Notes: generated by a model from the sequence alone, not told the origin. A stretch of DNA of 64,000 bases from an uncultured Clostridia bacterium (GCA_944367535.1 CALVWQ010000006.1:17325-81324); one strand, 5' to 3'; counted from the first letter of the stretch, positions 26,457 through 35,543 are shown. Numbers and translations are program-made.

Positions 26457-27569
26457 CTAACCGCCGAAGAATATCCAGATAAGCGCGGCAAGTATTCCCA
26501 ACCCGAGAATAACCGTTCCTGCTATTTTAAAGACAGAAAGCGGAGTTTTTCCCCATACTTTACCCGTTTCGCCGTTCACATAGTAATTATAAACTTTCTT
26601 GTTATAATTATAATTTCCGACGTACACGGGCAGCATTATGTATTTATAAGTTACTCTGTCGTGCCTTGTGGAGACGTTGAAATAGGCTATCCTGTCATAA
26701 GTATAGCGAGAAAGTATGCGTCTTTCAATCTCCTTGTCAATCATGGACTTGGCGTTCCCCCAGCATTCGGTTATGTCCCTGTCGTAATGATACGCCATAA
26801 ACCCGAGCAGGAATTCCTCCTCATATACCCTGCCCTTATCCGTGCCGTACGGCATGATTTTGGTAAGTTTTTTCTGGTCGAGTTTAGTGCCTGCCGTAAC
26901 GAGAACGTCGTCGAAAGCGTCAAAATAACTGCCGCTTATGTTCTGCCATACCACATAGGTTTCCACCCTGCGGTTCTTGCCCGAGCCGCGAACACGGGTA
27001 TGCGTCTGACCTATGCGCCCCGAATACACGGAGGAAGTATAGCTGTCAAACGTAAAGCAAGGTGTATATACGCCCTTTACGCTGTCAGTGTCGATTTTCT
27101 TTTTAAATTTTCTCGGCGCGTAAAAACGGCGTTTTGCCCACTTCTTAGAAAAATCGACCGCCTCGTCGCCGCTTATTGAAAACGGAATAAGCGCGTTGGG
27201 TTTAAGCCCCGCAAGTTCCTCCGATTTACGGACATGCGCAGTCCCGCAGAAAGGACAGATTTTAGCGGTCTCTCCGCGCGAAAGCACGACTTTCGCGCCG
27301 CAGTTATCGCACGAAAAGACTGCCGCTTCTTCCTCGCGCCAGCAATCTCCTTTGCCGAACGCGTCCGAAAGCGACCGCTCCTCCGCCACCGCGTCTGTTA
27401 CAAACTCTTTCTTTGTCCCGCAATGATGACAAAGAAGGCACTGCGATTCGGCGTCGAACACCATATTCGAACCGCACCCCGGGCATTTCGCCGTTTCGGT
27501 GTCGGTCTTTTTGCCCTCGCCGCGCGAAACGTCTATTTCCGCGCCTTGTTCGTCTATGAAACTGCCCAT
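26457..27569 (-). CDS. Zinc-ribbon protein with C-terminal membrane anchor (TFIIB-type ribbon)
   Basis: A 370-residue protein of unknown function. The N-terminal third has paired zinc ribbons: CPGC...CHHC (about 29-51) and CDNC...CPFC (about 87-108). A central region rich in aromatic residues and Lys/Arg follows (KKWAKRRFYAPRKFKKK; RVETYVVWQNISGSYFDAFDDV). The end is a single hydrophobic helix (about 349-367) with almost nothing after it, so the protein is tail-anchored with its ribbons in the cytoplasm. Similar proteins in Clostridia are annotated only by their ribbon. Its ATG is one base after the stop of the DUF1858 gene, so they share an mRNA. Confidence 0.7.
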   Translation of the reverse strand: MGSFIDEQGAEIDVSRGEGKKTDTETAKCPGCGSNMVFDAESQCLLCHHCGTKKEFVTDAVAEERSLSDAFGKGDCWREEEAAVFSCDNCGAKVVLSRGETAKICPFCGTAHVRKSEELAGLKPNALIPFSISGDEAVDFSKKWAKRRFYAPRKFKKKIDTDSVKGVYTPCFTFDSYTSSVYSGRIGQTHTRVRGSGKNRRVETYVVWQNISGSYFDAFDDVLVTAGTKLDQKKLTKIMPYGTDKGRVYEEEFLLGFMAYHYDRDITECWGNAKSMIDKEIERRILSRYTYDRIAYFNVSTRHDRVTYKYIMLPVYVGNYNYNKKVYNYYVNGETGKVWGKTPLSVFKIAGTVILGLGILAALIWIFFGG

Positions 27570-27570
27570 C

Positions 27571-27765
27571 TTATTCGGCGTTCAATTCTTTGAGCATCTT
27601 TTCAAGGTCGGCACCGTGAACGTCTGCAGCTTCGCCCACTGTTTCACCGTGAGCAAGCGCGCACCCGAGACAGTGCATTCCGTAGTTCATGAGTATTTCA
27701 CCCGCTTTGGGATTGATTTGGATAGCCTCGAAAATCGTCGTGTTTTCGGTAATTTTAGCCGCCAT
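27571..27765 (-). CDS. DUF1858 domain protein with CxxC motif
   Basis: A 64-residue protein made of one DUF1858 domain. It has the family's pattern of an initial helix segment (TIFEAIQINPKAGEIL), then MHCLGC (C32, C35), then GETVGEAADVHGADLEKML. Such proteins are often found with hybrid-cluster or redox proteins and are presumed to bind metal or carry a redox-active disulfide; no activity has been shown for this one. The ribosome site AAGGAG is good. Upstream is a consensus promoter immediately followed by a terminator-like hairpin. Confidence 0.85.
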   Translation of the reverse strand: MAAKITENTTIFEAIQINPKAGEILMNYGMHCLGCALAHGETVGEAADVHGADLEKMLKELNAE

Positions 27766-27801
27766 TTTTTTATCTCCTTTTTATCGAACATCTGCCGCAA
27801 A

Positions 27802-27832
27802 AAAACGGCAAAACTCTTTGTTTTACCGTTTT
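27802..27832 (-). terminator. Intrinsic terminator in the leader of the DUF1858 gene
   Basis: In the minus-strand RNA, a 13-bp stem (including one G-U pair) closes over AAAGA and is followed by a run of U. It stops 36 bases before the DUF1858 start. It could end transcription from the tyrosine kinase gene, or attenuate transcription from the promoter at 27833-27861, whose expected start falls inside the 5' arm. Confidence 0.75.
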
Positions 27833-27861
27833 ATTATATAATTATTTTCTCTATAAGTCAA
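27833..27861 (-). promoter_or_regulatory. Consensus sigma-A promoter before the DUF1858 gene
   Basis: TTGACT (complement of 27856-27861), 17-base spacer, TATAAT (complement of 27833-27838). Near-perfect match. The start point would be about 27826, within the terminator-like hairpin. Confidence 0.7.
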
Positions 27862-27946
27862 TTGTATTAAATAATTTTTATCGATTTAATGCGCTTTAAA
27901 CGCCTAAACGCTTTTCAGCCACGACGCGACCGCCGTTAAAGTCCGG

Positions 27947-29308
27947 TTATTGCGCGGTTTCCGCTTTGCCTTCCGTTTTTTCCCCGTAATAATAGTATGC
28001 GTTGTTTCTGCGTTCGGGCGCGAAATTAAAGACGGTTCCGACTATGTCCACGCCGCTCGCTTTAAGGTCGGCAACGGTATTTTTGAGCCCTACCGAACTC
28101 ACCTTGTCGCACCCGACGACAAGGACCGTAAAGTCGGTAAACGGAGAGATTGCCATATATTCCGTAACGAGTCCCGCGGGCGGACAATCGAGTATAACAA
28201 AATCGTAATTTTCTCTCGCGTTTTGAATTAAGGCGCCGAACTTACCCGACATGAAAATGATTGCGGGATTATCGAAACGCTCTCCGCAGGTTATTATATC
28301 TACGTTTTCGAAATCCGTCTTTTTAACCACCTCACTAAACGTCTTGTCTCCTTTAAAATAATCGGTCATTCCGAGCGCTTTCTCTATCCTGAAATACCTG
28401 TGTATGGTGGGCTTTCTGAAATCGCATTCTATAACCAGCGTCTTTTTTCTTATTCGCCCGAGCGCAATCGACAGATTTGCCGCAACCGTGCTTTTCCCCT
28501 CGCCGTTTATACTGGACTGAATCTGACAGACTTTCTCCTTTTCCCCGTCCTTTAAAAATACGAGCGTTTCGGCGAGTTTTTCGAGATTAAATCCGGTACG
28601 GTCTATTTCTTCCGTACTGCCGCGCTTTTTCTTTTCAAGAGTAATTGTCTGAATATTCTTTTTGCCCGTTATGGTTTCGATTCTCTCAACCTGAGTAATT
28701 TTATCGTTCGCATAATACATAATGAACGCGACGGCCAGCGCAAGCACAATACCCGCAATGCCAGATATTAAAACGGTTTTAAATGTGGAGTTTACGGGAA
28801 CGACTTTCGCCTCGCCGAGCACGGGCAATTTCACATAACCCTGAAAATAAACGTATTCCCCGCTATCGTCGGTCATCTGCGCGAGTTCTTCCGCCGCCTC
28901 TATTACTGCAAGAAGTTTTTTCTTTGCATCATCGGGAGAATAGTCGCTGTAACGCACGCTTACAATCCATTTATTTTCTTCCGAAGTAGTGCCGACGGCT
29001 TTGCCGCTAACCACATCGCCGCATTTTTCGGAAGCACGCGCCGTAACTATATCGGTCGAAAAAAAGTCACAGATATTTTCTATATAATAATTGGTATAAG
29101 GAACGTTATTCAATGTGTTTTCGCCGCCCTGATCGAGTTTTGCCTGAATCATGACATTTATTTCCGCACGAAAAACGTCCCGTCTTAAAACCGAATAAGC
29201 CGCGCCAATCGCGACCGCCGCCACTATAATGGCAAGTTCGAGTATAAGATATTTCTTCAACAGATACCATACGTCCCGAAATGACAAACCGTTCCTTTCG
29301 TTTTCCAT
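27947..29308 (-). CDS. Wzc-like polysaccharide chain-length determinant and BY tyrosine kinase
   Basis: I start at the ATG at 29308 (MENERNG, preceded by AAGGGG), giving 453 residues. The N-terminal half is a Wzz-type domain with two membrane helices (about 22-38 and 178-199) flanking an extracytoplasmic region. The C-terminal half is a bacterial tyrosine kinase: Walker A GEGKST (269-274), Walker A' TLVIECDFRKP (291-301), Walker B FVILDCPP, and a tail with YYYY that should be autophosphorylated. Most Bacillota split these into two proteins (CpsC and CpsD); here they are fused. Such proteins control capsule or exopolysaccharide chain length, but no polysaccharide genes are adjacent. Confidence 0.88.
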   Translation of the reverse strand: MENERNGLSFRDVWYLLKKYLILELAIIVAAVAIGAAYSVLRRDVFRAEINVMIQAKLDQGGENTLNNVPYTNYYIENICDFFSTDIVTARASEKCGDVVSGKAVGTTSEENKWIVSVRYSDYSPDDAKKKLLAVIEAAEELAQMTDDSGEYVYFQGYVKLPVLGEAKVVPVNSTFKTVLISGIAGIVLALAVAFIMYYANDKITQVERIETITGKKNIQTITLEKKKRGSTEEIDRTGFNLEKLAETLVFLKDGEKEKVCQIQSSINGEGKSTVAANLSIALGRIRKKTLVIECDFRKPTIHRYFRIEKALGMTDYFKGDKTFSEVVKKTDFENVDIITCGERFDNPAIIFMSGKFGALIQNARENYDFVILDCPPAGLVTEYMAISPFTDFTVLVVGCDKVSSVGLKNTVADLKASGVDIVGTVFNFAPERRNNAYYYYGEKTEGKAETAQ

Positions 29309-29529
29309 AAATTCCCCTTTTATATGACACATAAATACCACAAACATCTTCCTTCACACATCCGAGTACGTCCTTATGTGTTTTTCTCAATGCGGGCAAA
29401 AATTTTGTCCTGAAACAAACAACTTAATAAAAAGCGTTTATCCTTTTAACCGGTGCAATCGTAAAGCAACAAAAACATGAGCAATTGCATCTTTAATCTT
29501 AGAATATGTATTTGAAGTATTATATAATA

Positions 29530-29559
29530 ATTATAAATAACCAGACTGTCTTTTGTCAA
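29530..29559 (-). promoter_or_regulatory. Sigma-A promoter of the tyrosine kinase gene, with ~215-base leader
   Basis: TTGACA (complement of 29554-29559), 18-base spacer, TATAAT (complement of 29530-29535). The leader (29309 to about 29523) contains a hairpin between GATGCAATTG and CGATTGCACC (about 29451-29490) and a possible 13-codon reading frame ending just before the kinase ribosome site. No known riboswitch was recognised. The remaining gap to 29700 is AT-rich and empty. Confidence 0.65.
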
Positions 29560-29704
29560 CAATTGGAAGAAAAAATAATTCGGAAAAATGGACTTTTTAT
29601 GCTATTTTTGCTCAAATAAGCTGCTCATGACCACTTTACCCCTATAATTCGACCTGAAATGTAAATTTTCGATGAATTTTTAACTTATACGATAAAACAA
29701 AAAT

Positions 29705-29733
29705 CCGCGGCGGCTTTCAATAAGCCGCCGCGG
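29705..29733 (-). terminator. Intrinsic terminator after thrS
   Basis: CCGCGGCGGCTT (29705-29716) pairs perfectly with AAGCCGCCGCGG (29722-29733) around TCAAT; the minus strand then reads ATTTTTGTTTTA. It is about 100 bases downstream of the thrS stop. Confidence 0.85.
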
Positions 29734-29835
29734 TAAAATAAATAATTATTTTATTTCATAGATTTACAGACGCGTATATTCCGTTAAAAATACTTAACCG
29801 CAGAACATACGCTACTTAACACCCGTTAAAAGACG

Positions 29836-31767
29836 TCAGATTTTTTTCGTTCTGTCTTCTTCGATGAGTTTCGCGATAATCTCGTCCGTAGCCATGCACC
29901 CGAGGTCGCCGTCTTTTCTCGAACGCACGGAAACGGTTCCCGCCTCCGCCTCCTTATCGCCGACTATGAACATATAAGGTATTTTTTCGAGCTGCGCCTC
30001 TCTTATCTTATAACCTATCTTTTCGTTTCTGAGGTCGGTTTCCGCCCTCAATCCCTCCCTTGTGAGACGCTCGGCAATCTTTTTGCAGTAATCTGCCGTC
30101 CTGTCCGTAAGACTCATGACCTTGACCTGTACAGGCGAAATCCAGAACGGGAAAGCGCCCGCGTATTTTTCAATGAGCATGGCGAGTGTCCTCTCGTAAC
30201 AACCGATAGACGACCTGTGAATGACGAAAGGATACTGTTTTTCGCCGTTCTCGTCCACATAGGTCATTTCAAAGCTCTTCGCCGCCGCAAAATCGAGTTG
30301 AAGCGTGATTATCGTATCTTCCTTTCCGTAGACGTTCTTTGCCTGAACGTCGAGTTTGGGCCCGTAGAACGCTGCCTCGTCCTCTGCCTCGACATAATCG
30401 ATTTTAAGGTCGTCGAGTATCTTTTTCATGAGCGCTTCCGTCTCGTTCCAAGCCTTGTCGTTATCGATGTATTTTTCCTTGTTATTTAAGCCGCGCTTGC
30501 TGAAACGGAAAGTTACGTCCTCCCTCATGCCGAGACATTCGAGGAAATAATAACTCAAATCCAGACATCTCTTGAATTCTTCTTCCACCTGTTCGGGCGT
30601 GCAGACGATATGTCCGTCGGAAAGCGTGAACTGGCGCACACGGATAAGCCCGTGCATTTCGCCGCTCGCCTCTTTTCTGAACAGCGTAGCCGTCTCGCAA
30701 TACCTGCAAGGAAGGTCTCTGTAACTTTTGAGCCCGTTTTTATAAATCTGATACTGGAAAGGACACGTCATGGGACGAAGCGCCATGGCGTCGGGCGAAT
30801 TTTCGTCTCCCAATATAAACATCTTATCCCTGTAATGATACCAATGTCCTGATATTCTGTACAGGTCGTTTTTCGCCATATACGGGGTTTTGGTGAGCAT
30901 AAATCCGCGCTTTTCTTCCTCATCCTCGACAAAACGCGTGAGTATCTGCAATATCTTCGCGCCTTTCGGCATGATAATCGGAAGCCCCTGTCCGACCACG
31001 TCTTCCGTCATGAAAATTCCCAGTTCGCGGCCGAGTTTGTTGTGGTCGCGCTTTTTTGCTTCTTCGAGAGCGTTCAGATAATCTTCGAGTTCGCTCTTTT
31101 TCTCGAACGCCGTGCCGTAAATTCTCGTCAGCATCTTGTTCTTTTCGTTGCCGCGCCAGTAAGCGCCCGTTACCGACGTAAGTTTAAAAGCCTTTATTCT
31201 GCCAGTAGACGGAAGATGCGGGCCTCTGCAAAGGTCCATGAAATCGCCCTGCTTATAGAAAGATATGACGCTTCCCGCGGGGAGATCATTGATGAGTTCC
31301 GTCTTATACGGCTCCGAAAACCCCTTGAAGATTTTCAAAGCGTCCTTCTTATCGTACACCAGTCTTTCAATCGGGAGATTGCTCTTGATGATATTTTTCA
31401 TCTCGTTTTCGATTTTGGGAAGATCGTCCCGAGTTATGGGCGTTTTGAACTCTATATCATAATAAAATCCGTTTTCTATGGTCGGACCTATCGCAAGTTT
31501 TGAGGTCGGGAAAATATTCTTCACCGCCTGCGCGAGAACGTGCGCGGCGGTATGACGGTATACCTGCAAGCCCTCTTTGTCTTTGAGTGTTATTACCTGC
31601 ATCAAGCAGTCTTTATCCACGACAGTCGAAAGGTCTTTCAGTTCCCCGTCGATCTTGACGCAGACCGCATTTCGGGAAAGTCCCTCGGAGATTTTTGCCG
31701 CAATCTCTCCCGCCGTCAGCGGCGAATCGAATTCCTGCACCGCACCGTCAGGTAACTTAATCTTCAT
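29836..31767 (-). CDS. thrS: Threonyl-tRNA synthetase
   Basis: A 643-residue class II synthetase charging tRNA-Thr. It has an N-terminal TGS domain (MKIKLPDGAVQEFDSPLTAG), then the second additional editing domain with HTAAHVLAQAVKNIFP and the SFYKQGDFMDLCRGPH zinc/editing motif. The catalytic core carries RPMTCPFQYQIYKNGLKSYRDLPCR (motif 2 region with a zinc Cys) and HRSSIGCYERTLAMLIEKY (motif 3 area). The anticodon-binding domain completes it. The ribosome site AAGGAGGAG is strong. It is regulated by a T-box leader with a terminator just upstream of the start. Confidence 0.97.
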   Translation of the reverse strand: MKIKLPDGAVQEFDSPLTAGEIAAKISEGLSRNAVCVKIDGELKDLSTVVDKDCLMQVITLKDKEGLQVYRHTAAHVLAQAVKNIFPTSKLAIGPTIENGFYYDIEFKTPITRDDLPKIENEMKNIIKSNLPIERLVYDKKDALKIFKGFSEPYKTELINDLPAGSVISFYKQGDFMDLCRGPHLPSTGRIKAFKLTSVTGAYWRGNEKNKMLTRIYGTAFEKKSELEDYLNALEEAKKRDHNKLGRELGIFMTEDVVGQGLPIIMPKGAKILQILTRFVEDEEEKRGFMLTKTPYMAKNDLYRISGHWYHYRDKMFILGDENSPDAMALRPMTCPFQYQIYKNGLKSYRDLPCRYCETATLFRKEASGEMHGLIRVRQFTLSDGHIVCTPEQVEEEFKRCLDLSYYFLECLGMREDVTFRFSKRGLNNKEKYIDNDKAWNETEALMKKILDDLKIDYVEAEDEAAFYGPKLDVQAKNVYGKEDTIITLQLDFAAAKSFEMTYVDENGEKQYPFVIHRSSIGCYERTLAMLIEKYAGAFPFWISPVQVKVMSLTDRTADYCKKIAERLTREGLRAETDLRNEKIGYKIREAQLEKIPYMFIVGDKEAEAGTVSVRSRKDGDLGCMATDEIIAKLIEEDRTKKI

Positions 31768-31784
31768 ATTTACTCCTCCTTAAT

Positions 31785-32013
31785 AAAAAAGCCTTATGAC
31801 AGAAGTCATAAGGACGAAATAATTTCCGCGTTTCCACCTTAATTGCCGCTTCAAGCGACCTCTCTTGCGCCGTAAAGGGAACGGCTCCCGCTCTCACGCG
31901 GCGGTTTCCGATAATATCCGCATACGGGGCTTTCACCTCTTCCCCGCTCTCTGCAATACAAGATAAATCTTACTTGTCCGCGCTCACCGAACATTTTTAT
32001 TTTATTTTAAGTG
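31785..32013 (-). promoter_or_regulatory. T-box riboswitch leader of thrS (Thr specifier ACC proposed)
   Basis: In the minus-strand RNA the T-box core reads AAGGTGGAAACGCG (complement of 31827-31840), one or two bases from the AGGGTGGNACCGCG consensus. Stem I features lie upstream: AGTAAGA, the AGAGAGC motif, GGTGAAAGCC, and GAAACCG, in which ACC (complement of 31903-31905), followed by a purine, is the best threonine specifier. The terminator is CCTTATGAC/GTCATAAGG (31792-31800 with 31805-31813) followed by CTTTTTT. Uncharged tRNA-Thr is expected to stabilise the antiterminator and switch thrS on. Confidence 0.9.
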
Positions 32014-32019
32014 TTTATA

Positions 32020-32048
32020 ATCATATACCCAAATTGACGATTTGTCAA
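32020..32048 (-). promoter_or_regulatory. Sigma-A promoter of thrS
   Basis: TTGACA (complement of 32043-32048), 17-base spacer, TATGAT (complement of 32020-32025). It lies immediately after the ytxC stop codon (32053), so thrS is transcribed independently of ytxC. Confidence 0.8.
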
Positions 32049-32052
32049 CCGT

Positions 32053-32772
32053 TTATGACAACTTTCCCGCCGAAAAATAAATTTTATCGCCGTAATACTC
32101 TTTCAGATAATATTCGTCGTCCTTTTCAAGCCTTCCGGAAAGTTCCACTTCGCCGCCTCCCGAGAGCAGTACTTCTCTTGTTATCTGCGCGCCTTCGCCG
32201 CCGAGCAGTGCACAGCGTTTCAATATCCTGTAATGCGCGTCGTAAACCTTTCCGTCGTCCACATACACCCTCTTTTTCCTGCCCTCCAACATATAAGATA
32301 TGAAATCTTTCAGTTGTGTGTTTATAAAAACTCTGGGCATATATTCGGCTATGTCTTTCCATTTGTTTTTAAGTTGCTGCAATCTGAAATTATATACACC
32401 GTCTATCGCAATCTGGCTTAATCCTTCGAATCTCCTGAACGCATACTTTTTGTCGTCGTCGAGGTCTGCGGCAATTAGCGAAGCGAATAATATTTCATTT
32501 TCCACCGCGCAAAGTCCCGACACGGCAAGAGTCTGTCTGAAAAAATCGTATTTATAGTGCACCGCGATGATTTCGGCGGCGCGGTCGGCGAGTTCGGCGC
32601 CTACTATGTCCCTGTATTCCTCGGGACAATCTATTATAAGCCCCGCGCGCCCGCCGTATTCCGTCTGCCTCACCGAACATCCCGTATGTCCGAACAGTTC
32701 GGACAAAGTGTTGTGCAAATACAATATATTATTCAGGTTATACGCGTTTTCCGTTACTATTATATTCTCCAT
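32053..32772 (-). CDS. ytxC: YtxC-like putative sporulation protein
   Basis: A 239-residue cytoplasmic protein resembling the YtxC family (DUF2344-independent, usually about 280 residues). The features are a YDFFRQTLAVSGLCAVENEILF-type segment and a C-terminal FRLQQLKNKWKDIAEYMPRVFINTQLKDFISYML helix-rich block. Its placement directly upstream of thrS is the same as in Bacillus and many Clostridia, and that synteny carries much of the call. The function is unknown beyond the historical sporulation label. It starts 11 bases after the Ca2+ ATPase stop. Confidence 0.72.
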   Translation of the reverse strand: MENIIVTENAYNLNNILYLHNTLSELFGHTGCSVRQTEYGGRAGLIIDCPEEYRDIVGAELADRAAEIIAVHYKYDFFRQTLAVSGLCAVENEILFASLIAADLDDDKKYAFRRFEGLSQIAIDGVYNFRLQQLKNKWKDIAEYMPRVFINTQLKDFISYMLEGRKKRVYVDDGKVYDAHYRILKRCALLGGEGAQITREVLLSGGGEVELSGRLEKDDEYYLKEYYGDKIYFSAGKLS

Positions 32773-32783
32773 ACCCTTATAGT

Positions 32784-35480
32784 TTATGCTCCGAAATAAT
32801 TTTTATTTACCGACCTGCTTTTTCCCTGCCCGATATTTTTTTTGTTTTCGCCAAAATTCTTATACTTTATCATTCTGTACGCGAGTTTATATAGTTCTGA
32901 CACCGCTATCACCGAAAACGCCGTGCCTATGCACTTTGCCCAGAGCGCGAAGTTCATGGGCGAAATTCCGAAAATCGAATATCCCGCCTGTACGATTAGA
33001 AAATGCACGACGAATACGCATGCAAACGTTGCCACCATGATTTTGTTTCTTCCCAGCCGCGAGAATATGCTCTCCGAACCGAGCGAACGGCAATTGAAGG
33101 CGTTGAACAGTTGAAAGAGAATAAACAGCGTAAATATCGCGCTGTCCCGAGAAACCGTGCCCGCGCCGAGAAAATCAACGAGATATTCGGCGATGAGTAT
33201 TCCCGCTATGAATACTCCGTTGAAAATAATCCTCAAAAGCATCTTTACGCTGACTATTCCGTCCGAACGCCTGACGGGTCTGTCGCGCATTATCGATTTT
33301 CCCGCATGTTCGAGCCCGAGCGTCAGTGCGGGAGGTCCGTCCATAATAACATTTATCCACAAAAGTTGCAGGGCGTTAAAAGGCGGTTCCAGCCCCATTA
33401 TCGCGCATACTGTAACGAAAATCAATGCGGAAAGATTTACCGACAGCTGAAACAAAATAAAGCGTTGCAGATTTCTGTAAACGTTTCTGCCGAACGCCAC
33501 CGCCTTGACTATCGTCGCGAAACTGTCGTTGAGTAATATTATGTCGGCAGCCTCCTTGGTGATTTCGCTTCCAGTCATACCCATGGCGATTCCGACGTCG
33601 GCGCGCTTTATTGCGGGCGCGTCGTTTATGCCGTCGCCCGTAACCGCGACCACCTCGCCCATCTCTTTAAGCGCCTTTACGATACGCAGTTTTATTATGG
33701 GCGTGCTGCGTGCTATAACGGTGATTTTGGGAAGTAATTTCTTTAATGTTTCGTCGTCGAGTTTTTCTATATCCACCGCGCTTATTACTTCCGAGGCACT
33801 CGAGGCGACGCCGAGTTCCTTTGCTACGGCAAATGCCGTTACCGCATTGTCGCCCGTAAGAATCTTTACCTTTATTCCCGCGCTTTTGCATTGTCTGACC
33901 GACTCGGCGACATCCGGACGCACTGGGTCTGACATTACGGCATACCCGTCAAATTCGTAGCCTTCGTCAGGAATTCTTTCGCCGCCGTCTTTATGCGCAA
34001 AACATATGACTCGTCCCGCATTCTTACCGTATTCTTCCATGTTATGCAGCAATTTATTGCGCTTTTCGGGACTTAACGAGCACTTTGCAAGCACCTTTTC
34101 CGCCGCACCTTTCAGCAGCGAGCGGTTTACGCCTCCCGTATCTATCATTGTTATCATATATTTGTTTTCGCTTGAAAACGGCACTCTTTCCAAAACGGTG
34201 TAACACGCCCTGTATTTTTGGTATGAAATATCGGGGTCGGTTTTCCTCGCGGCAGCAAGAAGTGCACACTCAGTGCCGCTACCCGTAAATTTTACGTTTT
34301 TTCCCCTGCCAACTGCATCCGCCGTGGTATTGCAAATAAAATTCTGCAAAAGCGCGGTATTCCTTATTTTTTCGGGAGAGGTGCAGTATTCGCCCGCGCA
34401 AACGGTCGCGACTGTCATTTCGTTTAACGTAAGAGTACCCGTCTTATCCGAACAGATTACGCTCACCGCACCCGCGGCCTCGGTCGCGGTCATCTTTTTA
34501 ATGAGTGCGTTTTCCTTTGCGAGTTTTATCATATTAAGCGCCAGAGAAACCGCTACAATTGTCGGAAGACCTTCGGGCACCGCCGCGACAATCAGAATAA
34601 TACATGAAATAAACAGTTCCTGCAAACTGTCAAAGCCTAAATCACCCGACATCGCGAGCCTGCCGACCGAGAGCGCGAAAACAATTACCGCCGCCGTCGC
34701 GCCGATTGCGGTTATCACCTTGCCCAAAACCGCGAGTTTGTGTTGAAGGGGAGAATCCTCCGCCTTTTTATCGCCGAGTTCGCCCGCAATCGCGCCTATC
34801 TCCGTCCCGTCGCCGACGCTCGTAACTATCATTTTACCGCTCCCCGCGCGAACAAACGTGCCCGAGTACGCAAAATTCTTTCTCTCTGCAAGCGGCACTC
34901 CGACGGTGAGTTTTAATGAAGCGTCCTTAAAGCCCGTATGACTCTCTCCCGTCAGCGCGGATTCGTCTATCGACAACGAATTACTTTCTATTAGTCTGCC
35001 GTCCGCCACTATCTTGTCGCCGCTTTCAAGCAATATAACGTCCCCTACGGTAATTTCGCTTTGCGGCACGACGGTTACAAGACCGTTTCGCACCACTTTA
35101 ACGGAAACGTTATCGTATATTTTCGCAAGAGCCTTAAAAGCCTTTTCCGAACTTCCTTCCATTATAAGAGTGATTGATACGGAAAGAATAACCGCGGCAA
35201 GTATCCCGAAACATTCCGCAAAATCCGCCTCGCCCGTCTTTAAATATTTTCCGAGATTGGTCCCGAACGCTATCATAAATCCGAAAAGCAGAATTATGAG
35301 CATAGGCTCTTTGAGCGCGTCGAAAATTTTACCGAAAAAATTGCGTTTTTTCTTTTCCGAGAGTTTATTCGCGCCATATTTTTCGGTATTGCACTTAGCG
35401 CCTTCCGATGTCAGCCCATTTTTCAAATCAGAGCCGAAAACTTTCGCGACGTATTCCGCAGTTTTATCGTAATATTCCAT
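32784..35480 (-). CDS. P-type Ca2+-transporting ATPase (PMCA/SERCA type)
   Basis: Started at the ATG at 35480 (MEYYDKTAEYV), which has a well-spaced GGAGGT; 898 residues. Motifs in this numbering are TGES in the actuator domain (177-180), PEGLP in helix M4 (302-306), and the phosphorylated Asp of DKTGTLT (D345). KMTATEAAGA, TGDGINDAPA and the M6 stretch WINVIMDGPPALTLGLE also match. PEGLP together with the M6 Asn...Asp supply a calcium site, so it should export Ca2+ (possibly Mn2+). It is divergent from the phosphoribosyltransferase gene and probably co-transcribed with ytxC. Confidence 0.92.
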   Translation of the reverse strand: MEYYDKTAEYVAKVFGSDLKNGLTSEGAKCNTEKYGANKLSEKKKRNFFGKIFDALKEPMLIILLFGFMIAFGTNLGKYLKTGEADFAECFGILAAVILSVSITLIMEGSSEKAFKALAKIYDNVSVKVVRNGLVTVVPQSEITVGDVILLESGDKIVADGRLIESNSLSIDESALTGESHTGFKDASLKLTVGVPLAERKNFAYSGTFVRAGSGKMIVTSVGDGTEIGAIAGELGDKKAEDSPLQHKLAVLGKVITAIGATAAVIVFALSVGRLAMSGDLGFDSLQELFISCIILIVAAVPEGLPTIVAVSLALNMIKLAKENALIKKMTATEAAGAVSVICSDKTGTLTLNEMTVATVCAGEYCTSPEKIRNTALLQNFICNTTADAVGRGKNVKFTGSGTECALLAAARKTDPDISYQKYRACYTVLERVPFSSENKYMITMIDTGGVNRSLLKGAAEKVLAKCSLSPEKRNKLLHNMEEYGKNAGRVICFAHKDGGERIPDEGYEFDGYAVMSDPVRPDVAESVRQCKSAGIKVKILTGDNAVTAFAVAKELGVASSASEVISAVDIEKLDDETLKKLLPKITVIARSTPIIKLRIVKALKEMGEVVAVTGDGINDAPAIKRADVGIAMGMTGSEITKEAADIILLNDSFATIVKAVAFGRNVYRNLQRFILFQLSVNLSALIFVTVCAIMGLEPPFNALQLLWINVIMDGPPALTLGLEHAGKSIMRDRPVRRSDGIVSVKMLLRIIFNGVFIAGILIAEYLVDFLGAGTVSRDSAIFTLFILFQLFNAFNCRSLGSESIFSRLGRNKIMVATFACVFVVHFLIVQAGYSIFGISPMNFALWAKCIGTAFSVIAVSELYKLAYRMIKYKNFGENKKNIGQGKSRSVNKNYFGA

Positions 35481-35543
35481 TTTTACCTCCGTATCCACCG
35501 CTATTAAAAATATGAGTTAAACCGCAAATATATGCTTTAAGAA

